Source: Thalassobium sp. (GTDB lineage Bacteria; Pseudomonadota; Gammaproteobacteria; Pseudomonadales; Oceanobacteraceae). From it: a stretch of 64,000 nucleotides of DNA. Made by a program: the position numbers and the translations under genes. A model generated the notes under the pieces. The model was not told the origin of the DNA. It searched no databases and saw only the letters and a program-made list of their open reading frames with translations. Location: assembly GCA_002733205.1 (NCBI GenBank), contig NVUW01000005.1, forward strand, positions 124,001 through 188,000, in the 5' to 3' direction. Positions within the stretch are counted from its first letter, which is position 1; every line of letters starts with the position of its first letter. Below are positions 6,610 to 15,799 of the stretch, in pieces.

Positions 6610-7725
6610 TCAGAGCCAGAAGCGGTGCTTTTCCAGCGCCTGCAGCAAACGCTGCATATCCTGCGGGAAAACATCACCGATATGGCCAATGCGGAAACAC
6701 GGCGTTGCCGTTACCTTGCCCGGATAAATCACAAAGCCTTCCTGCTTTAAGCGCTGATACAGCTGGTTAAAATCGAACGCCGGATTATCGGGATATTTAA
6801 AGGTCGAAATAAAAGGCGATTGTTTATCACGGCTGACCACACACTCAAATCCCAGTGCCTGCATACCATCGACCAGCGTGCGGTGGTTGTCGGCATAACG
6901 CTGTGCCCGGGCGTTGATGCCACCCTCTTCTGCCAGTTCCGCCAGTGCCTGCTGAAAAGCGCGCACCACATGGGTTGGTGAAGTAAAACGCCATTTACCA
7001 TGGCCCTGCTCCATGCACTGCCACTGGTCAAATAAATCCAGACTTAACGTGCGCGCACGACCGGCACATTTGGCCAGCGCATCGCGTTTTGCTATCACAA
7101 AGCCCATACCGGGCACGCCCTGAATGCATTTATTGGCTGAGCTGATCAGAAAATCGATACCCAGTGCGGCCAGCGGAATTTCGATACCACCAAACGAGCT
7201 CATGGCATCGACAATCAGGGTTTTGCCGGCGGCTTTAATCACTTCGGCATAAGCCGCCAGCGGATTCAGAATGCCGGAGGTGGTTTCACAATGAACCAGC
7301 GCCACATGGGTAATGGCCGGATCATCGTGCAAAGCCTGATTCAGTTCTTTCAGACTCACCCACTCATGCTCGGCTGCGGTTAACAGCCCGTAATTAATAC
7401 GGTGTACACGCGCCATATCGGCAATGCGCTGACCGTAAGCGCCATTGGCTAAAATCAGTAATTTATCGTCGGCCGAAAATGCGCTGCTGATGACACTCTC
7501 TACCGCAAAGCTGCCACTGCCCTGCAGCAGCACCGCACTGTATTCGTCTGCAGCGCTCTCTTTTTCACCACAGAGCGCCAGCTCTACCAACTGTTCACGG
7601 ATAGGCTGAACCACTCCCAGGTTGTAATCGTCATCCCAGGTACACCAGTCACGCAGCATGGTCTGCTTTACACTGGCCGTGGTACTCAGGGGGCCCGGAG
7701 TGAGTAATAAATAAGGGTTATTCAT
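6610..7725 (-). CDS. phnW: 2-aminoethylphosphonate--pyruvate transaminase PhnW
   Basis: A 371-residue class V PLP aminotransferase that moves the amino group of 2-aminoethylphosphonate to pyruvate, giving phosphonoacetaldehyde and alanine. The N-terminal LLTPGPL motif, the HCETTSGILNP segment, the VDAMSSFGG aspartate motif and the PLP lysine Lys199 (ISSANKCIQG) are all present. It is the first gene of the phnW-HD-phnX operon and is preceded by a perfect operator palindrome. The length is normal for the family. Confidence 0.96.
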   Translation of the reverse strand: MNNPYLLLTPGPLSTTASVKQTMLRDWCTWDDDYNLGVVQPIREQLVELALCGEKESAADEYSAVLLQGSGSFAVESVISSAFSADDKLLILANGAYGQRIADMARVHRINYGLLTAAEHEWVSLKELNQALHDDPAITHVALVHCETTSGILNPLAAYAEVIKAAGKTLIVDAMSSFGGIEIPLAALGIDFLISSANKCIQGVPGMGFVIAKRDALAKCAGRARTLSLDLFDQWQCMEQGHGKWRFTSPTHVVRAFQQALAELAEEGGINARAQRYADNHRTLVDGMQALGFECVVSRDKQSPFISTFKYPDNPAFDFNQLYQRLKQEGFVIYPGKVTATPCFRIGHIGDVFPQDMQRLLQALEKHRFWL

Positions 7726-7768
7726 AAGTCCGTCACGTTTGCGCCGAGTTGGTTTTTGTATTCTCTTT

Positions 7769-7788
7769 ATTCTGGTCTAGACCAGAAT
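7769..7788 (-). promoter_or_regulatory. GntR/HutC-type operator palindrome of the phn operon
   Basis: ATTCTGGTCTAGACCAGAAT is a perfect 20-bp palindrome 44 bp before phnW. The core TGGTCTAGACCA is the half-site pair bound by HutC-subfamily GntR regulators. On the minus strand it falls between a possible -35 (TTTGCG) and -10 (GAATAA) spaced 17 bp apart, so binding would block the promoter. No GntR gene is in the window. Confidence 0.8.
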
Positions 7789-8059
7789 GCGCAAACTATA
7801 AAAGTTAACGAAGTGAGCGGCAACGGCAGTTTAATGAAGTTTTTGTGACAGTGATGCAGAGTGTTGGGCTGGAGGATTATTGAGTTCTTTGGCCGCTGCG
7901 CGGGATGGCTTTTGTAATTAGATTTACGCTAATGCGCAGGAATACTCCAATAGTCCCATATTTATGAATTAGCGCTGCGCGGATGACTTTTGGGCTCCCG
8001 CCCGGCCCTATGACCTCTTTGAGGGGTCTTACCCCTCACGCCGGTCGGGCAAACTCCCC

Positions 8060-8228
8060 GCTTCGCGCTGTGCAGGACTTAATCCGTTCTGAATAATCCT
8101 GCGGTCGCGGTAACGCGAATAATGGGCCATCCATGGCCCTATTCGCTCGCCCGGCATCCATGCCGGGACGTACCGGCGCAGAATGATTCAAACCGGCGTC
8201 CTGCAGGCGCATAAAACCATAACGCGAA
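8060..8228. repeat. 169-bp dispersed intergenic repeat, copy 2
   Basis: Same orientation as 943-1111, with 163 of 169 bases identical. It carries the palindromes GGGCCATCCATGGCCC and CCCGGCATCCATGCCGGG. Confidence 0.9.
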
Positions 8229-8526
8229 ACCGCTTTTCAATTCCTGCTTTGTTTGTTTTGAAAAACTGCGTTGCGTCTGAATAAACGCGGCATTTGTGCG
8301 GTGCCAGTCAACCAGGCAGAAAATCCGGTGGAAAGCACAGTACAGCCCGGAGCCCATTCATTTCAATTATCAAACGGTAAAAGGCTCCGGGCGAATTGCT
8401 GTGCGGGCCGGATTGGCCACGCAGTTGACTGAACAGCACCGGACAGCCGCAAGAGAGGATCGGAAGGAGATACTTCTCCTTGCATGGGGCGCAGGGGCTT
8501 GCCCCGCATTGGCTGTAATGAACTAC

Positions 8527-8716
8527 AAAAGCCAGCCCGCGCAGCGGCTACAACTCAGAGCACTATCATTTCCAGAACCAACAAAACAGCATGCATTACT
8601 ACGCAGAGCGTAGTAACGAGCCGAGCCCCCCCCAAAGAGGTCATAGGGCCGGGCGGCAGCCTAAAAAGCCAGCCCGCGCAGCGGCTACAACTCAGAGCAT
8701 AATCATTTCCAGAACC
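8527..8716. repeat. Pair of 53-bp direct repeats
   Basis: 8527-8579 and 8664-8716 are identical except for two adjacent bases. Both begin AAAAGCCAGCCCGCGCAGCG. An inverted version of this module lies at 848-866 and a variant at 7890-7915. Confidence 0.85.
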
Positions 8717-8804
8717 CCAAAAGCGGTAGGCATTCTTTCCCCAGTTCTGTAAGAAACCACCCCTCCACACGACTACCGGGTTATCTCAAAAAAAGGATAA
8801 CGCT

Positions 8805-9518
8805 ATGAACCGCTTTCTCACGACTTCATTTTCTGCAGCACTTCTGGCATTGGCTCTGTCGGGCTGTGGCGGTAACGACTCTGATTCTTCAGATAATGAC
8901 CCGCAGGGTCAGGGGGAGGTGCAGTACAAACTGACCTTTACCACATTGTGGAGTGCAGCGGATTTTCCAGTGGGCTTTCCATCCAATCCGCATTTTTCGC
9001 CTTTGGTCGGCTCGACTCATAATGAGCAAACGGTGATCTGGCGACCGCTGGATCAGCCATCAACCACAGGTATTGAACAGGTTGCAGAAACCGGTGGTAC
9101 ATCGCTGTTCCGGGCTGAGTTACAGGAGCGTAAAACTCAGAGCTATGTGCAGAATATTCTGCTGGCCGGTGGTGGTGTGGATAGTCCGGGCGAAACCGTG
9201 CTGCGCTTCCGTGCCAGCGAGCAATTTCCGCTGTTGTCGATTATCAGCATGATTGCACCGAGCCCGGATTGGATTGTCGGCCTGCGTGATGTGAATCTGC
9301 GCGAGGGCGGCGAATGGCTGGAGTCGGCGACATTTAATCTGGCACTGTACGATGCCGGTACCGATCTTGGCGTTGCTTTTACCAGCGCCGACAGTGACGG
9401 TGGCGACGGCATTATCCGTCTGTTAAGTAGTGATGTCAGCGATACCGATTTTAATAACGGCGTACACCGCAGCAGCGGTTTATATGTCGCGACGATGCAG
9501 TTGCAGCGAGAGGAATAA
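8805..9518 (+). CDS. Spondin-domain lipoprotein
   Basis: A 237-residue protein with a lipoprotein signal peptide (LALSGCGG, lipidated Cys21), a Ser/Asp linker, then a spondin N-terminal domain from about residue 38. Diagnostic features are TTLWSAADFPVGFPSNPHFS, the GSTHNEQTVIW strand, the MIAPSPDWIVGL motif and ALYDAGTDLG. Spondin_N domains in bacteria are found in surface or periplasmic proteins of unknown ligand; the eukaryotic domain binds matrix components. AAGGATAACGCT precedes the ATG. It stands alone, with repeat-rich DNA on both sides. Confidence 0.88.
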   Translation: MNRFLTTSFSAALLALALSGCGGNDSDSSDNDPQGQGEVQYKLTFTTLWSAADFPVGFPSNPHFSPLVGSTHNEQTVIWRPLDQPSTTGIEQVAETGGTSLFRAELQERKTQSYVQNILLAGGGVDSPGETVLRFRASEQFPLLSIISMIAPSPDWIVGLRDVNLREGGEWLESATFNLALYDAGTDLGVAFTSADSDGGDGIIRLLSSDVSDTDFNNGVHRSSGLYVATMQLQREE

Positions 9519-9536
9519 AAACGGACTTGCTGATTC

Positions 9537-9562
9537 AGGTCGCGGATAAGATCCGCTCCCGC
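9537..9562. repeat. REP-like palindrome
   Basis: GTCGCGGATaagATCCGCTC is the reverse complement of the palindrome at 1235-1257. It lies 20 bp after the spondin gene and is followed by TGCGTTGCGTCTGAATA (9590-9606), also present at 8268-8284. Confidence 0.75.
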
Positions 9563-9652
9563 AATCCGGCGTTTGTTTTTATATCCTGCGTTGCGTCTGA
9601 ATACTTGCGTCAGCAGTTCGCGCCAGAGAGGTCGTACCGGTAATGTTGCCCA

Positions 9653-10060
9653 TTACCCCGGCAAACCATCCAGTTTGGCCACACTCTCTAAGTCGTGATC
9701 CCAGTCGGCCTTACTGGCCATAAATAAATGCGCATTGGGGCGCATGCTCAGGCTGTTATCCAGACTGCCGGCCGGCACCACCAGTAACTGGCCGTCCATC
9801 TGCCGGGTGGGCAGGGCGGAGCCACATTCGCGGCAAAAGCTTTTGCAATGGCGGCTGTTGAGCAGGTTAAAGACTTTTACCTGTTCTGCGCCGCGATCCC
9901 AGTTCAGGGTGGCACTGGTGGAGAAGAGGTTGGCGGCATGGGCCGAGCCGGTGTCTTTCTGGCAGTGCTGGCAGTGGCACAGGAAGAAGCTCTGGAAGTC
10001 GCCGGTTACGGTAAATTGCACGGCGCCGCACAGGCAGGAGCCTTTATATAATGTGGTCAT
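9653..10060 (-). CDS. GFA/CENP-V family zinc protein
   Basis: A 135-residue protein of the glutathione-dependent formaldehyde-activating (GFA) fold. Zinc-binding cysteines occur in the normal order: Cys9/Cys11 (GSCLCGAV), Cys28/Cys30/Cys33 (CHCQHC) and Cys72/Cys76/Cys79 (HCKSFCRECGS). Founding members were linked to S-hydroxymethylglutathione formation, but most homologues have no proven substrate. A strong AAGGAGG site precedes the ATG. It is followed by dusC on the same strand (upstream end at 10094), but there is no sign of a functional link. Confidence 0.88.
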   Translation of the reverse strand: MTTLYKGSCLCGAVQFTVTGDFQSFFLCHCQHCQKDTGSAHAANLFSTSATLNWDRGAEQVKVFNLLNSRHCKSFCRECGSALPTRQMDGQLLVVPAGSLDNSLSMRPNAHLFMASKADWDHDLESVAKLDGLPG

Positions 10061-10093
10061 GGTTATCCTCCTTAATAGCTGCTGACCAGACTA

Positions 10094-11143
10094 TCAGAAT
10101 CCCTGGTGTTGGTAAGCCTTGTAGTCGGATGCGTTTGGAGGATTGGCGGCAACGTCGGCGCTGGTTTCGGCCAGGCTGTTGAAAAAGTCCTGCAGGCTGC
10201 GCTGGCGTTTTACCTTCTCAAACACGGCGCGGATTTCCAGCGATTGCAGTGAGAAATAATGCAGCCACTGTTTTAAGCGGTCGGTCTGGGCTTTTTCCGG
10301 CAGGTGTGCGAGGCAGGGGATTAATGCCTGCATCATCTCCAGATGCTGCTGCCAGTGGTGGGCGCTGTGATTGAGCAAACCGTGGTCGGCTTTAATCTGC
10401 AGCGCTAAATCGGGCACGGCGACTAAACCACGGCCAATCATAATGAGGTCGGAATGGCTTTCAGCCATGCACTGGCGCGCTTGCGGTGGCGTCCAGATTT
10501 CTCCGTTGGCAATCACCGGGATATCGGTTGTTTCTTTTATTCGTGCAATCCAGTCCCAGTAGGCCGGTGGTTTGTAGCCTTCGGTTTTGGTGCGGGCGTG
10601 AACGGTCAGCCACTGTATGCCGCCTGAGGCCAGCGCACGGGCGTTGTCCAGCGCCAGTTCTTTATCGGCAAAACCGAGGCGCATTTTCGCGCTGACCGGA
10701 ATATGCGCGGGCACGGCCGCACGTACGGCGCTGGTAATGCGCGCGAGTAAATCCGGGTATTGCAGCAGTACGGCGCCGCCCTGGCTTTTATTCACGGTTT
10801 TGGCCGGGCAGCCAAAATTCAGGTCGATGGCGGGGGCGCCCAGCATGGCGGCTTTGCGTGCATTGGCGGCCATTAATTCCGGGTCGGAGCCTAATAACTG
10901 CACATGCACCGGTGTGCCGGCGGGGGTTTTGCCGCCGTTGAGTAATTCCGGGCAATAGCGGCGGAATACCTTGGCCGGGTAAACCTGTTGGGTTACGCGG
11001 ATAAACTCGGTCACGCAGTGGTCAATGCCGCCGACGCGGGTTAACAGGTCGCGCAGGTGATGATCCATCAGCCCTTCCATGGGGGCGAGGGCAATATAAG
11101 GACGGTCTGCGTGGGTGCTGAAAGGCAGTTGGCCTGTGAACAT
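10094..11143 (-). CDS. dusC: tRNA-dihydrouridine synthase, DusC type
   Basis: A flavin enzyme that reduces a D-loop uridine in tRNA, 349 residues. APMEGLMDHHLRDLL and the catalytic LNFGCPAKTVN loop (Cys112) define the Dus family. The IPVSAKMRLGF and VHARTKTEGYKPPAYWDWI segments and the C-terminal helical domain with LKQWLHYFS fit the DusC subgroup, which acts at U16. The tail is longer than usual (NPPNASDYKAYQHQGF). The ribosome site before the ATG is weak. Confidence 0.93.
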   Translation of the reverse strand: MFTGQLPFSTHADRPYIALAPMEGLMDHHLRDLLTRVGGIDHCVTEFIRVTQQVYPAKVFRRYCPELLNGGKTPAGTPVHVQLLGSDPELMAANARKAAMLGAPAIDLNFGCPAKTVNKSQGGAVLLQYPDLLARITSAVRAAVPAHIPVSAKMRLGFADKELALDNARALASGGIQWLTVHARTKTEGYKPPAYWDWIARIKETTDIPVIANGEIWTPPQARQCMAESHSDLIMIGRGLVAVPDLALQIKADHGLLNHSAHHWQQHLEMMQALIPCLAHLPEKAQTDRLKQWLHYFSLQSLEIRAVFEKVKRQRSLQDFFNSLAETSADVAANPPNASDYKAYQHQGF

Positions 11144-11476
11144 GGCGATGGGTCTTGATGATCGGGCGGGCAGTATAACGATGGCGCTGTATCAGCTCCA
11201 GTAAACCCCGGCGATGGGCAGGTGGTTTTCCTGACCGTATGGTCAGTTCAGGCCGCATGATGTCTGGCGTTGATGGACTCATGGCCTGCTTGTAACCAGG
11301 TGCGAGTCAAGCCGCGGTGCAGCAGCCATGACACGGCTCAAGGTTGGCGGTGATCCGGTTGCGCTGGTATTACCTTTTCAGTAATCTACGTCGGTTTTGC
11401 CGCCCAGCCCGGATGGTGATTTTTTAGCCGTGTGGCGGGTGGAGAGCACAGAACCAATCATTCAAAGGAGCCCCTG
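11144..11476. other. Intergenic region before oadG
   Basis: 333 bp between the divergent dusC and oadG genes. It should hold both promoters, but I see no clear -35/-10 pair, operator or repeat. Confidence 0.4.
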
Positions 11477-11722
11477 ATGTCAGAGCCTAGTCTCGTATCA
11501 CAGGGTTTGGAGCTGATGATTTTCGGTATGGGCGTGGTATTCGTTTTTCTGACGATGCTGGTGTTCGTAACTGGATTCATGTCCAAGCTGGTAAATAAAC
11601 TCGCGCCTGAACAGGAAGTTGTCGCCGCCCCCGTGCGTGCCGCCAAGCCTCAGGGTGTGGACCCGCAATTGCTGAAAGTACTGTCAGCAGCGGTAAAAGA
11701 GCATCGCGCGCGCCAAAAGTAG
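11477..11722 (+). CDS. oadG: Oxaloacetate decarboxylase gamma chain
   Basis: A small single-pass membrane subunit (81 residues) that holds the OadA-OadB complex together and binds zinc. One membrane helix is visible at about residues 12-34 (MIFGMGVVFVFLTMLVFVTG), followed by a charged, Pro/Ala-rich linker. I chose the ATG at 11477, preceded by AAAGGAG, rather than the upstream in-frame ATG at 11432. It is the first gene of the oadGAB operon, with oadA 60 bp downstream. Confidence 0.9.
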   Translation: MSEPSLVSQGLELMIFGMGVVFVFLTMLVFVTGFMSKLVNKLAPEQEVVAAPVRAAKPQGVDPQLLKVLSAAVKEHRARQK

Positions 11723-11782
11723 CGAGCGATATAATAACAACCCAAACGTTTACAACGTTAATGGAAGAAAAGGCCATCACCC

Positions 11783-13555
11783 ATGTCCGATTCTAAGAAA
11801 GCTTTAGGAATTACCGACGTCGTTCTGCGCGACGCCCATCAGTCCATTCTGGCTACCCGCATGCGCATTGATGACATGCTGCCAATCGCTGCAAAACTCG
11901 ATCAGGTTGGTTACTGGTCTCTCGAATCCTGGGGCGGCGCTACGTTCGACTCCTGCATTCGTTTCCTCGGTGAAGACCCGTGGGACCGTATCCGCGAATT
12001 CAAAAAAGCCATGCCGAACACCAAGCATCAGATGTTGCTGCGTGGTCAGAATCTGCTGGGTTACCGTCATTACGCCGATGACGTGGTTGAAAAGTTCGTT
12101 GAACGCGCCGCCACTAACGGTGTAGACGTATTCCGCGTATTTGACGCGATGAACGATCCGCGCAACCTGGAAACGGCATTAAAAGCCGTTAAACAACAGG
12201 GCAAACACGCGCAGGCGACACTGTCTTACACCACCAGTCCGGTTCACACGCTGGACGCCTGGGTAAGCCTGGCCAAGCAGATCGAAGATATGGGTGCCGA
12301 CTCTATCGCCATTAAAGATATGGCCGGTGTGCTGACTCCTTATGCGGCTTTTGAACTGGTTTCCCGCTTAAAAGCGCAAACCGACCTCGAAGTTCAGCTG
12401 CACGCTCACGCGACCGCTGGTCTGTCGGATATGACCATTCTGAAAGCCGTTGAAGCCGGTATTGACCGTGTGGATACCGCTATTTCTTCTATGTCCATGA
12501 CTTACGGCCACACCGCCACTGAGTCTGTTGTGGCTGCACTGGCAGGCACCGAGCGTGATACCGGTCTGGATCTGCTGCTGCTGGAAGAAATTGCTGCTTA
12601 CTTCCGTAACGTGCGTAAGAAATATTCCAAATTTGAAGGCGCTCTGAAAGGCACCGACAGCCGCATTCTGGTGGCTCAGGTTCCGGGTGGCATGCTGACC
12701 AATATGGAAAACCAGCTGCGCGAACAGGGCGCTGCTGACAAGTTTGATGAAGTTCTGAAAGAGATTCCGCGTGTGCGTGAAGATCTGGGCTTTATCCCGC
12801 TGGTAACTCCTACTTCTCAGATCGTGGGTACCCAGGCGGTACTGAACGTACTGAGCGGTGAGCGTTACAAGTCTATCTCGAAAGAAACCCAGGGCATCCT
12901 GAAAGGCGAATACGGTGCAGCCCCTGCACCTATGAACGCTGAGCTGCAGGCCCGTGTTCTGGACGGTGCTGAAGTCATCACCTGTCGTCCGGCCGATCTG
13001 CTCGACAACGAGATGGATACCGTGATTGCCGACGTTGAAAAGCTGGCCGCCGAAAAAGGCTTCAAACTGGCTGAAAACGTGATCGACGATGCTCTGACCT
13101 TCGCTATGTTCCCGCAGGTTGCGCCTAAGTTCCTGGCGAATCGTGGCAACCCGGATGCCTTTGAACCGGCTCCGAAAGGCGACGCTGAAGACACCTTCAC
13201 CATCACCGTCGATGGCAACGAATACGTGGTTAAAGTCGATGACGGCGGTGATGTCACTCAGCTGGCAGCCGTTAACGGCGCACCAACTTCACTGGGTGGT
13301 GCTGCAGCAGCTGCTGGTGCTGCTCCGGTTGCAGCCGGTGGCGGTGATCCGGTGGGTTCGCCACTGGCCGGTAACATTTTCAAAGTGATGGTTCAGCCTG
13401 GTGATCAGGTTGCTGAAGGTGATCTGGTGATCATCCTCGAAGCCATGAAAATGGAAACTGAAATCCGTGCACCGAAAGCAGGCACCATTGGCAGCGTAAG
13501 CGCTAAAGAAGGCAGCGCTGTCAAAGTGGGCGACACTCTGTACACAATCGGGTAA
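11783..13555 (+). CDS. oadA: Oxaloacetate decarboxylase alpha chain
   Basis: A 590-residue biotin-dependent carboxyltransferase subunit that moves CO2 from oxaloacetate to its own biotin, which OadB then decarboxylates with Na+ export. Domains: TIM-barrel carboxyltransferase (about 1-260, with VVLRDAHQS, the metal-binding LHAHATAG and the carboxylation-type Lys178 in [11 protein letters not shown]), a conserved middle domain with [11 protein letters not shown], an Ala/Gly-rich hinge (about 493-515), and a biotinyl domain ending the protein with Lys556 in EAMKMETE. The codon use is strongly biased, suggesting high expression. OadB starts 9 bp downstream. Confidence 0.96.
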   Translation: MSDSKKALGITDVVLRDAHQSILATRMRIDDMLPIAAKLDQVGYWSLESWGGATFDSCIRFLGEDPWDRIREFKKAMPNTKHQMLLRGQNLLGYRHYADDVVEKFVERAATNGVDVFRVFDAMNDPRNLETALKAVKQQGKHAQATLSYTTSPVHTLDAWVSLAKQIEDMGADSIAIKDMAGVLTPYAAFELVSRLKAQTDLEVQLHAHATAGLSDMTILKAVEAGIDRVDTAISSMSMTYGHTATESVVAALAGTERDTGLDLLLLEEIAAYFRNVRKKYSKFEGALKGTDSRILVAQVPGGMLTNMENQLREQGAADKFDEVLKEIPRVREDLGFIPLVTPTSQIVGTQAVLNVLSGERYKSISKETQGILKGEYGAAPAPMNAELQARVLDGAEVITCRPADLLDNEMDTVIADVEKLAAEKGFKLAENVIDDALTFAMFPQVAPKFLANRGNPDAFEPAPKGDAEDTFTITVDGNEYVVKVDDGGDVTQLAAVNGAPTSLGGAAAAAGAAPVAAGGGDPVGSPLAGNIFKVMVQPGDQVAEGDLVIILEAMKMETEIRAPKAGTIGSVSAKEGSAVKVGDTLYTIG

Positions 13556-13564
13556 GGAGCTGTC

Positions 13565-14866
13565 ATGCATAGTCTGATTAACCTGTGGCACGATACAGGG
13601 CTTTACCATATCGAGCTGGGCCAGGTCATTATGATGCTGGTTGGCTTTGTTATGTTATTCCTGGCCATTAAGAAAGGCTTCGAGCCTTTACTGCTGCTGC
13701 CGATTGCCGTTGGTACGCTGATGGTAAACATTCCCGGTGCGGGTATGGGCTGGTCTGCAGCTGAAGCCGCTATCCGTGGCGGTGATGCAGCGCTGCTGGC
13801 GCAATTCCGTGAGCTGTTTGGCCTGGCGGCAAACGCCGATATCGGCGCGATGCTGGAGGCTTATCACCACGCGGGTGTGGCCGAATACCATAAAGCGCTG
13901 AGCATGGGCGCAGCCGCCGGTTTTGAAAACGGCATGCTGTACACCTTCTATAAGGTCACTATTGCCAGTGGTGTTGCACCGCTGCTGATCTTTATGGGTG
14001 TGGGCGCGATGACCGACTTCGGTCCGCTGTTGGCCAACCCGAAAACCCTGCTGCTCGGCGCTGCCGCACAGTTTGGTATTTTCGGTACACTGTTTGGCGC
14101 TGTCTGGCTGACCGATATGGGTCTGATGGATTTCACCATGCAACAGGCGGCGGCGATTGGCATCATCGGTGGTGCGGACGGTCCGACTTCCATCTTTATT
14201 GCTTCTAAGCTGGCTCCTGAGCTGCTGGGTGCAATTGCGGTTGCTGCGTACTCCTACATGGCACTGGTGCCACTGATTCAGCCGCCGATCATGCGCTTAC
14301 TGACTTCTGAAAGTGAACGCAAAATTCAGATGAGCCAGCTACGTACTGTGAGCAAAGCCGAGAAGATTATCTTCCCGATTGCGGTACTGGTTCTGGTTGC
14401 GCTGCTGCTGCCTTCTGCTGCACCGCTGCTGGGTATGTTCTGCTTCGGTAACCTGATGAAAGAATCCGGTGTGGTTGAGCGTCTGAGCGATACGTCGCAA
14501 AATGCGCTGATCAACATTGTGACCATTTTCCTCGGTCTGTCTGTTGGCTACAAAATGAGCGCCGACGCCTTCCTGAATGGCAGCACGCTGGCCATTATTG
14601 CGCTGGGTCTCGTGGCTTTCTGTGTGGGTACTGCGGCGGGTGTTCTGATGGCAAAACTGATGAACAAGCTGAGCAAAGAACCGATCAACCCGCTGATTGG
14701 TTCTGCCGGTGTATCGGCTGTGCCAATGGCGGCCCGTGTATCCAATAAAGTGGGCCTGGAATCTAACCCGCAGAACTTCCTGCTGATGCACGCTATGGGC
14801 CCTAACGTGGCTGGTGTTATTGGTTCGGCGGTGGCTGCCGGGGTGATGATTTCCTTCTTCGGTTAA
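13565..14866 (+). CDS. oadB: Oxaloacetate decarboxylase beta chain (Na+ pump)
   Basis: A 433-residue polytopic inner-membrane protein that decarboxylates carboxybiotin and exports Na+. The hallmark [23 protein letters not shown] segment (with the essential Asp), the [10 protein letters not shown] loop and the C-terminal [21 protein letters not shown] region are intact. The N-terminal WHDTGLY segment is typical of the proteobacterial form. A good GGAGC ribosome site sits in the 9-bp gap after oadA, and a strong terminator follows. It provides Na+-motive force, fitting a marine lifestyle. Confidence 0.95.
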   Translation: MHSLINLWHDTGLYHIELGQVIMMLVGFVMLFLAIKKGFEPLLLLPIAVGTLMVNIPGAGMGWSAAEAAIRGGDAALLAQFRELFGLAANADIGAMLEAYHHAGVAEYHKALSMGAAAGFENGMLYTFYKVTIASGVAPLLIFMGVGAMTDFGPLLANPKTLLLGAAAQFGIFGTLFGAVWLTDMGLMDFTMQQAAAIGIIGGADGPTSIFIASKLAPELLGAIAVAAYSYMALVPLIQPPIMRLLTSESERKIQMSQLRTVSKAEKIIFPIAVLVLVALLLPSAAPLLGMFCFGNLMKESGVVERLSDTSQNALINIVTIFLGLSVGYKMSADAFLNGSTLAIIALGLVAFCVGTAAGVLMAKLMNKLSKEPINPLIGSAGVSAVPMAARVSNKVGLESNPQNFLLMHAMGPNVAGVIGSAVAAGVMISFFG

Positions 14867-14902
14867 GTGCTGTTGCGGGCTTGCCCGCACATCACCGCCC
14901 AT

Positions 14903-14939
14903 AAAAAACGGCGTCTGTGCTACACAGATGCCGTTTTTT
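14903..14939 (+). terminator. Rho-independent terminator of oadGAB
   Basis: AAAAAACGGCgTCTGTG pairs with ACAGATGCCGTTTTTT across a short loop. The stem is almost identical to the terminator at 15718-15754. Confidence 0.9.
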
Positions 14940-15090
14940 ATGTGTCTTTTATATTTCGTATTTATGAATAATATGCAGATCTATAAGGTATTTTCGTCTC
15001 AGGCCATTGCCTGATATGTAAAGACATCGTATTTTCCCTGCCGCCCGTGCAAAGCGGGTCACTGGAGTTTTTATTATTAAGGATAAACAC

Positions 15091-15696
15091 ATGTCTTATG
15101 TTCGTTATGCTGCTGTTCCTCTGATGTTGCTGGCTTGTCAGGCGGGTGCGACTGAAGCAGGTTATTTTGCCGGTATTGGCTTATCGACTGGCGTCTCCGG
15201 TAAGGCTGAAGCAGAACTGGATAACGCTGACGTGACGCTGTCAGAAGATATCGATGTCGGTGCGGTTAATCTGTTTGTCGGTCATCGTACAGCACGCAAT
15301 AACCGTTTTATTTTCTCTTATGACAGCATCAGTTTTGATCTGGATAAAAGTGATACCTCTGAAGATGCCACCGGTTTCCGTTTCGATTGGCAGTTTGTAT
15401 ACGGTGAAGAGCAGGTTCAGCCATATTGGGGACTGGGTTTCGGCTTTTATAACCTGCAGGATGCAACCATCCTGAATGGTACCAATCTGGAAGGCGATGA
15501 TATGTCAGGTATTTCGTTCCAGATGGCCGCAGGTGCAAAAATCAATATTGCTGATAACGTTGAGTTGGATGTTTCTCTGCAGCGTCAGGCTATTGGTTGG
15601 CAGGAAATTGAAATCCGCGGATTTGGCGCGACTGAAACCATTCAGATGAGTTATGCCTATAATTTACTGAGTGCAGGGGTTGCCTTTAAATTCTGA
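15091..15696 (+). CDS. Outer-membrane beta-barrel protein
   Basis: A 201-residue protein with a signal peptide (about 1-20, ending GATEA), alternating hydrophobic/polar strands with Gly-aromatic turns (YFAGIGLSTG, PYWGLGFGFYNL), and a C-terminal phenylalanine (GVAFKF), the outer-membrane assembly signal. The size suggests an eight-stranded barrel like the OmpA/OmpW/PagL group. No specific family can be named. AAGGATAAACAC precedes the ATG. It is monocistronic, bounded by terminators on both sides. Confidence 0.8.
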   Translation: MSYVRYAAVPLMLLACQAGATEAGYFAGIGLSTGVSGKAEAELDNADVTLSEDIDVGAVNLFVGHRTARNNRFIFSYDSISFDLDKSDTSEDATGFRFDWQFVYGEEQVQPYWGLGFGFYNLQDATILNGTNLEGDDMSGISFQMAAGAKINIADNVELDVSLQRQAIGWQEIEIRGFGATETIQMSYAYNLLSAGVAFKF

Positions 15697-15717
15697 TGAT
15701 TTAAAGCCATTGCCAAT

Positions 15718-15754
15718 AAAAAACGGCGTCTGTGGTAACACAGACGCCGTTTTT
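15718..15754. terminator. Bidirectional terminator between the barrel gene and mqo
   Basis: AAAAAACGGCGTCTGTG and CACAGACGCCGTTTTTT form a perfect 17-bp stem with a 3-base loop region and A/T tracts on both sides, so it can serve both convergent genes. Confidence 0.92.
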
Positions 15755-15799
15755 TATGTCTTGCTGTCCGTTGTTGACAGAGGCTGACGAAGGCTGAAA

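Larger units (their letters stand above)
7789..8804. other. 1 kb gene-free zone of mosaic inverted repeats
   Basis: No credible gene. It contains copy 2 of the 169-bp repeat (8060-8228), a 53-bp direct repeat (8527-8579 and 8664-8716, two mismatches), and an inverted pair 7995-8030/8628-8662 around CCGGCCCTATGACCTCTTT. The block near 8484-8548 (GGGGCttGCCCC plus CGCGCAGCGGC) is the reverse complement of 848-914. The zone looks built by repeated insertion and recombination of a few palindromic modules. Confidence 0.75.

Noticed and set aside
8296-8613. 105-codon frame in the repeat zone
   Set aside because: It crosses the boundaries of several repeat modules and lacks a ribosome site.
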